Shown here: positions 6,980 to 8,636 of the stretch, one piece after another
How the letters are laid out: the number at the start of each line of letters is the position of its first letter
How positions within the stretch are numbered: position 1 is the stretch's first letter
Assembly: GCA_012515925.1 (NCBI GenBank)
Contig: JAAYXM010000262.1
Coordinates: forward strand, 1-8,636
Reading direction: 5' to 3'
Source: Clostridiales bacterium
GTDB taxonomy: Bacteria > Bacillota > Clostridia > Oscillospirales > JAAYXM01
DNA length: 8,636 nucleotides
Notes under the pieces: model-generated
Seen by the model: only the letters and a program-made list of their open reading frames with translations
The model's database searches: none
What the model was told of the DNA's origin: nothing
Program-made: the position numbers and the translations under genes

Positions 6980-7037
6980 TAACCGTAATCAATCTACCGG
7001 GACAAAATACTCAATCGGTTATGATATAATGTGTCAT

Positions 7038-7071
7038 CTTCGGCGGTTGCCGCGAAAGCGGCGAGCCGAAG
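7038..7071. other. Compound stem-loop with GAAA tetraloop
   Basis: Outer arms CTTCGGC (7038-7044) and GCCGAAG (7065-7071) enclose an asymmetric internal loop (GGTT opposite GA) and an inner GCCGC/GCGGC stem capped by GAAA, a stable GNRA tetraloop. As plus-strand RNA this would fold strongly. It lies between two inverted copies of ATGATATAAT (7021-7030 and 7107-7116). Confidence 0.6.
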
Positions 7072-7252
7072 GACTTTAATTAAAAATATAATAACCGCTT
7101 GCGGTTATTATATCATATATAATGAAATATTGCCGGCGCAATATGAAATAATCCTTCGGATTATGAAATATCGAACGAAGTTCGATATGATATAAAATTC
7201 GTTCCTTAATATGCGAAGCTAATTTCATCCGTTCCGCAGGAACGAATTTCAT

Positions 7253-7297
7253 TGGAGAAGCCGCACGGTGTTTAATTAACACCGTGCGGCTTCTCCA
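7253..7297. terminator. 20-bp perfect hairpin abutting the 3' end of rnpB
   Basis: Arms 7253-7272 and 7278-7297 pair perfectly over 20 bp around a TAATT loop. One nucleotide separates it from the closing P1 helix of RNase P RNA at 7299, so by position it is the rnpB terminator on the minus strand. No U-run follows on that strand (AATGAAATTCG comes next), so it may act as a 3' processing or protection barrier instead. Confidence 0.55.
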
Positions 7298-7298
7298 T

Positions 7299-7664
7299 GC
7301 GAGTAAGTCTGTAAGCCGAGTTCTGTCTTAGACAGTCATCTATCTATGCCGTACGTTGCCGCACGCCTTTAGCCACCTTCCCGGGAACGGCCGGGCAAGC
7401 CTTTCTGCCGGAAATCCGGCATGAGTTCCCCTATCAGGTGTTGCTCCGGATAGAGTTTGCAGGATGGAGCGGTCTCCCGTCCACCGGTGAGCTCTTACCT
7501 CACCTTTCCACCCTTACCGCGAAAACGCGGCGGTATATCTCTGTTGCACTTTTCCTGAAGTCGCCTTCGGCGGGTGTTACCCGTTATCCTTGCCCTGTGG
7601 AGCTCGGACTTTCCTCATGCACAACCTCACGGTTTTATGCATGCGACTGTCCGGCTTACTCGCG
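7299..7664 (-). ncRNA. rnpB: RNase P RNA, bacterial type A
   Basis: Catalytic RNA that, with the RnpA protein, removes the 5' leader from tRNA precursors. On the minus strand the ends pair as helix P1: GCGAGTAAG (7663-7655) with CTTACTCGC (7307-7299). The universal core GAGGAAAGTCCGAGCTCC lies at 7616-7599 and its P4 partner ACAGAACTCGGCTTACAG at 7326-7309. Also present are GTGCAACAGAGA, the AAGGGTGGAAAGGTG segment, GGTAAGAGCTCACCGG, and GATGACTGTC near the 3' end, all in the order seen in the Escherichia coli type A molecule. Length is about 366 nt, normal for the class. P4 shows a compensatory change relative to E. coli (GAG with CTC instead of GGG with CCC), so the fold is preserved. A consensus promoter lies directly upstream. 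Confidence 0.97.
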
Positions 7665-7669
7665 CTATG

Positions 7670-7698
7670 ATTATAAGGTATTATACCCTTGTTGTCAA
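7670..7698 (-). promoter_or_regulatory. Consensus promoter of rnpB
   Basis: On the minus strand: TTGACA (7698-7693), exactly 17 nt, TATAAT (7675-7670), a perfect vegetative sigma factor match as expected for an abundant stable RNA. The predicted start at about 7664-7663 coincides with the first base pairs of helix P1. A second TATAAT lies within the spacer. Confidence 0.92.
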
Positions 7699-7872
7699 TG
7701 GCAATTGTTTTTGTAACAGCCGCGGTTTAATTGGCATATAAACTGCAGTTTCGGGCTGCGGTTTGTTTAAAAAAGCATGTCGGAAAAATAATGGCCGCTG
7801 TCCCACCGGGGGGACAGCGGTGCCGCGATTAAACACGCGATTTACAGGTTTATTTTTAAATCCGTAGGTTTG
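7699..7872. other. Intergenic region with two hairpins between divergent rnpB and glycerate kinase promoters
   Basis: No gene is seen. Two inverted repeats stand out. AACTGCAG (7741-7748) pairs with CTGCGGTT (7756-7763), one G-U, and is followed on the plus strand by TGTTTAAAAAAG. CCGCTGTCCC (7795-7804) pairs perfectly with GGGACAGCGG (7811-7820) around ACCGGG and has no U-run. Neither has an obvious upstream gene to terminate, since both flanking transcription units point away. Confidence 0.5.
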
Positions 7873-7901
7873 TTGACTGATTTGAGCCGCGATTATATAA
7901 T
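7873..7901 (+). promoter_or_regulatory. Promoter of the glycerate kinase gene
   Basis: TTGACT at 7873-7878, 17-nt spacer, TATAAT at 7896-7901: eleven of twelve consensus positions. The transcript would start near 7908 and give a leader of about 26 nt with AAGGG as ribosome binding site. Confidence 0.85.
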
Positions 7902-7933
7902 TGTGACAACGGGTTTATGAAAGGGCTGGTTTT

Positions 7934-8636
7934 TTGGAAAGGTTTCTGATTGCTCCGGATTCGTTTAAGGGCAGTATGTCCTCAATCGAGATATGCGATA
8001 TAATCAGAAGTGTTATTCTCGAACATATACCGAACGCTTTTGTCGAAGTTCTTCCGATTGCCGACGGCGGCGAAGGCACGGTGGACTGCTTTATGGCATG
8101 TATAGACGGCGAGCGTATAGGGGTTAATGTCACGGGCCCGGATTTCAAAAACGTTTTCGCGGAATACTGTGTTGTAGAGGACGGAAACACCGCCGTTATC
8201 GAGCTTGCCGCGGCCGCCGGTTTAACGCTTGCCCGGAAACCAAACCCCGCGACAACTACGACTTACGGCGTGGGCGAGCTTATTCGCGACGCGGCAAAAC
8301 GCGGTGTAAAACGGATAATACTCGGGCTCGGCGGGAGTGCCACAAACGACGCGGGAACGGGACTCGCGGCAGCGCTCGGCGTTAAGTTTTTTAATAAAGC
8401 CGGAAATGAGTTCATACCCGTCGGCGGAACTCTTTCCGAAATATCCGGCTTTGATACACTTCCCGCAAAAAAGCTGCTTTGCGATATTGAGATTATCGCG
8501 CTGTGCGACGTCGTAAACCCGCTATACGGCAAGTCCGGCGCGGCACATGTGTTTGCGCGCCAAAAGGGCGCGGACGATAAGACTGTGGAAATGCTTGACA
8601 CGCAGCTTGGAAGCTTTACGGATTTGGTGTTGAGAC
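7934..8636 (+). CDS. Glycerate kinase, N-terminal part (cut by window end)
   Basis: Cytoplasmic kinase of the GlxK/GarK family that phosphorylates D-glycerate with ATP, giving 2-phosphoglycerate (most members of this family) or 3-phosphoglycerate for glycolysis. The 234 visible residues cover roughly the first 60% of the usual ~380. Motifs: IAPDSFKGSMSS (6-17), PIADGGEGTVDCF (41-53), LGLGGSATNDAGTGLAAALG (130-149), a glycine-rich stretch, and LCDVVNPLYGKSGAAHVFARQKGA (190-213). The start is TTG at 7934: AAGGG at 7921-7925 lies 8 nt upstream, an in-frame stop at 7904-7906 bounds the frame, and the first in-frame ATG would cut into the APDSFKGS motif. It has its own strong promoter, divergent from rnpB. 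The frame is open to the window edge with no sign of damage. Confidence 0.94.
   Translation, partial: MERFLIAPDSFKGSMSSIEICDIIRSVILEHIPNAFVEVLPIADGGEGTVDCFMACIDGERIGVNVTGPDFKNVFAEYCVVEDGNTAVIELAAAAGLTLARKPNPATTTTYGVGELIRDAAKRGVKRIILGLGGSATNDAGTGLAAALGVKFFNKAGNEFIPVGGTLSEISGFDTLPAKKLLCDIEIIALCDVVNPLYGKSGAAHVFARQKGADDKTVEMLDTQLGSFTDLVLR

Larger units (their letters stand above)
6971..7297. repeat. Array of perfect hairpins with repeated ATGAAAT and ATGATATAAT motifs
   Basis: This fills the whole space between the membrane-protein operon and rnpB and codes for nothing credible. In order: a 15-bp inverted repeat (6971-6985 with 7016-7030); a GAAA-capped compound hairpin (7038-7071); a 13-bp stem with a 2-nt gap (7086-7098 with 7101-7113); stems of 7 bp (7127-7133/7138-7144), 7 bp (7148-7154/7158-7164) and 9 bp (7168-7176/7180-7188); an 11-bp inverted repeat (7195-7205/7239-7249); and a 20-bp stem (7253-7272/7278-7297). 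ATGAAAT stands at 7122, 7143 and 7163, and its reverse complement ATTTCAT at 7222 and 7246. ATGATATAAT or its complement occurs at 6971, 7021 and 7107, with a 9/10 match at 7187. The function is unknown; it may be a non-autonomous mobile element or a composite regulatory region. Confidence 0.8.

Noticed and set aside
7076..7282. Minus-strand open frame of 68 codons
   Set aside because: It runs entirely through the hairpin array; its Ile/Tyr/His-rich translation reflects ATGAAAT and ATGATATAAT repeats, and there is no ribosome binding site.
6971..7297. CRISPR array
   Set aside because: The repeated units are different self-complementary hairpins joined by a 7-nt linker, not identical repeats with unique spacers, and no cas gene is nearby.
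7438..7716. Plus-strand open frame of 92 codons
   Set aside because: It lies antisense to the RNase P RNA and its promoter; the sequence is fully explained by the ribozyme.

Overview
The window reads as a chromosomal segment of an anaerobic Bacillota bacterium, most likely a Clostridia relative (Oscillospiraceae-like). This is inferred from the direct-aminotransferase (DapL) route to meso-diaminopimelate, a DegV-family fatty-acid-binding protein, strong AGGAGG-type ribosome binding sites, frequent TTG starts, a type A RNase P RNA and extended -10 promoters of the form TGATATAAT. No rRNA, tRNA, CRISPR array, transposase or phage gene is visible.

Layout. 1-279 (minus): 5' part of a secreted-protein gene with a clear signal peptide. 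280-489: AT-rich divergent promoter region. 490-1788 (plus): AraC-family regulator with a cupin sensor, a double helix-turn-helix and an unusual C-terminal extension of about 130 residues. 1789-2049: intergenic, with a long GC-rich hairpin and the likely promoter of the next operon. 2050-5051 (plus): dapF, dapL and a degV-family gene, closely spaced and probably one operon. 5087-5121: bidirectional terminator. 5134-6306 (minus): NAD-type malic enzyme with its own promoter. 6429-6936 (minus): a two-gene unit encoding a 71-residue two-helix membrane protein and an overlapping YbjQ/UPF0145 protein. 6971-7297: a dense array of perfect hairpins. 7299-7664 (minus): RNase P RNA (rnpB) with a consensus promoter. 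7699-7872: intergenic DNA with two more hairpins. 7934-8636 (plus): start of a glycerate kinase gene, cut by the window end.

How the parts work together. DapL makes LL-diaminopimelate from tetrahydrodipicolinate and DapF epimerises it to the meso form, for lysine and peptidoglycan. The DegV-like protein probably handles fatty acids for membrane lipid supply. Malic enzyme and glycerate kinase serve central carbon metabolism (malate to pyruvate; glycerate to phosphoglycerate). The AraC regulator and the divergent secreted protein look like a separate accessory module, with lower GC than the dap genes.

The least explained structure is the hairpin array filling the whole space between the membrane-protein operon and rnpB. 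It combines at least six short perfect hairpins, a regularly spaced ATGAAAT heptamer that switches to its reverse complement in the right half, and four copies of ATGATATAAT (three exact, one 9/10) in alternating orientation. One of those copies appears to serve as the -10 element of the membrane-protein operon.
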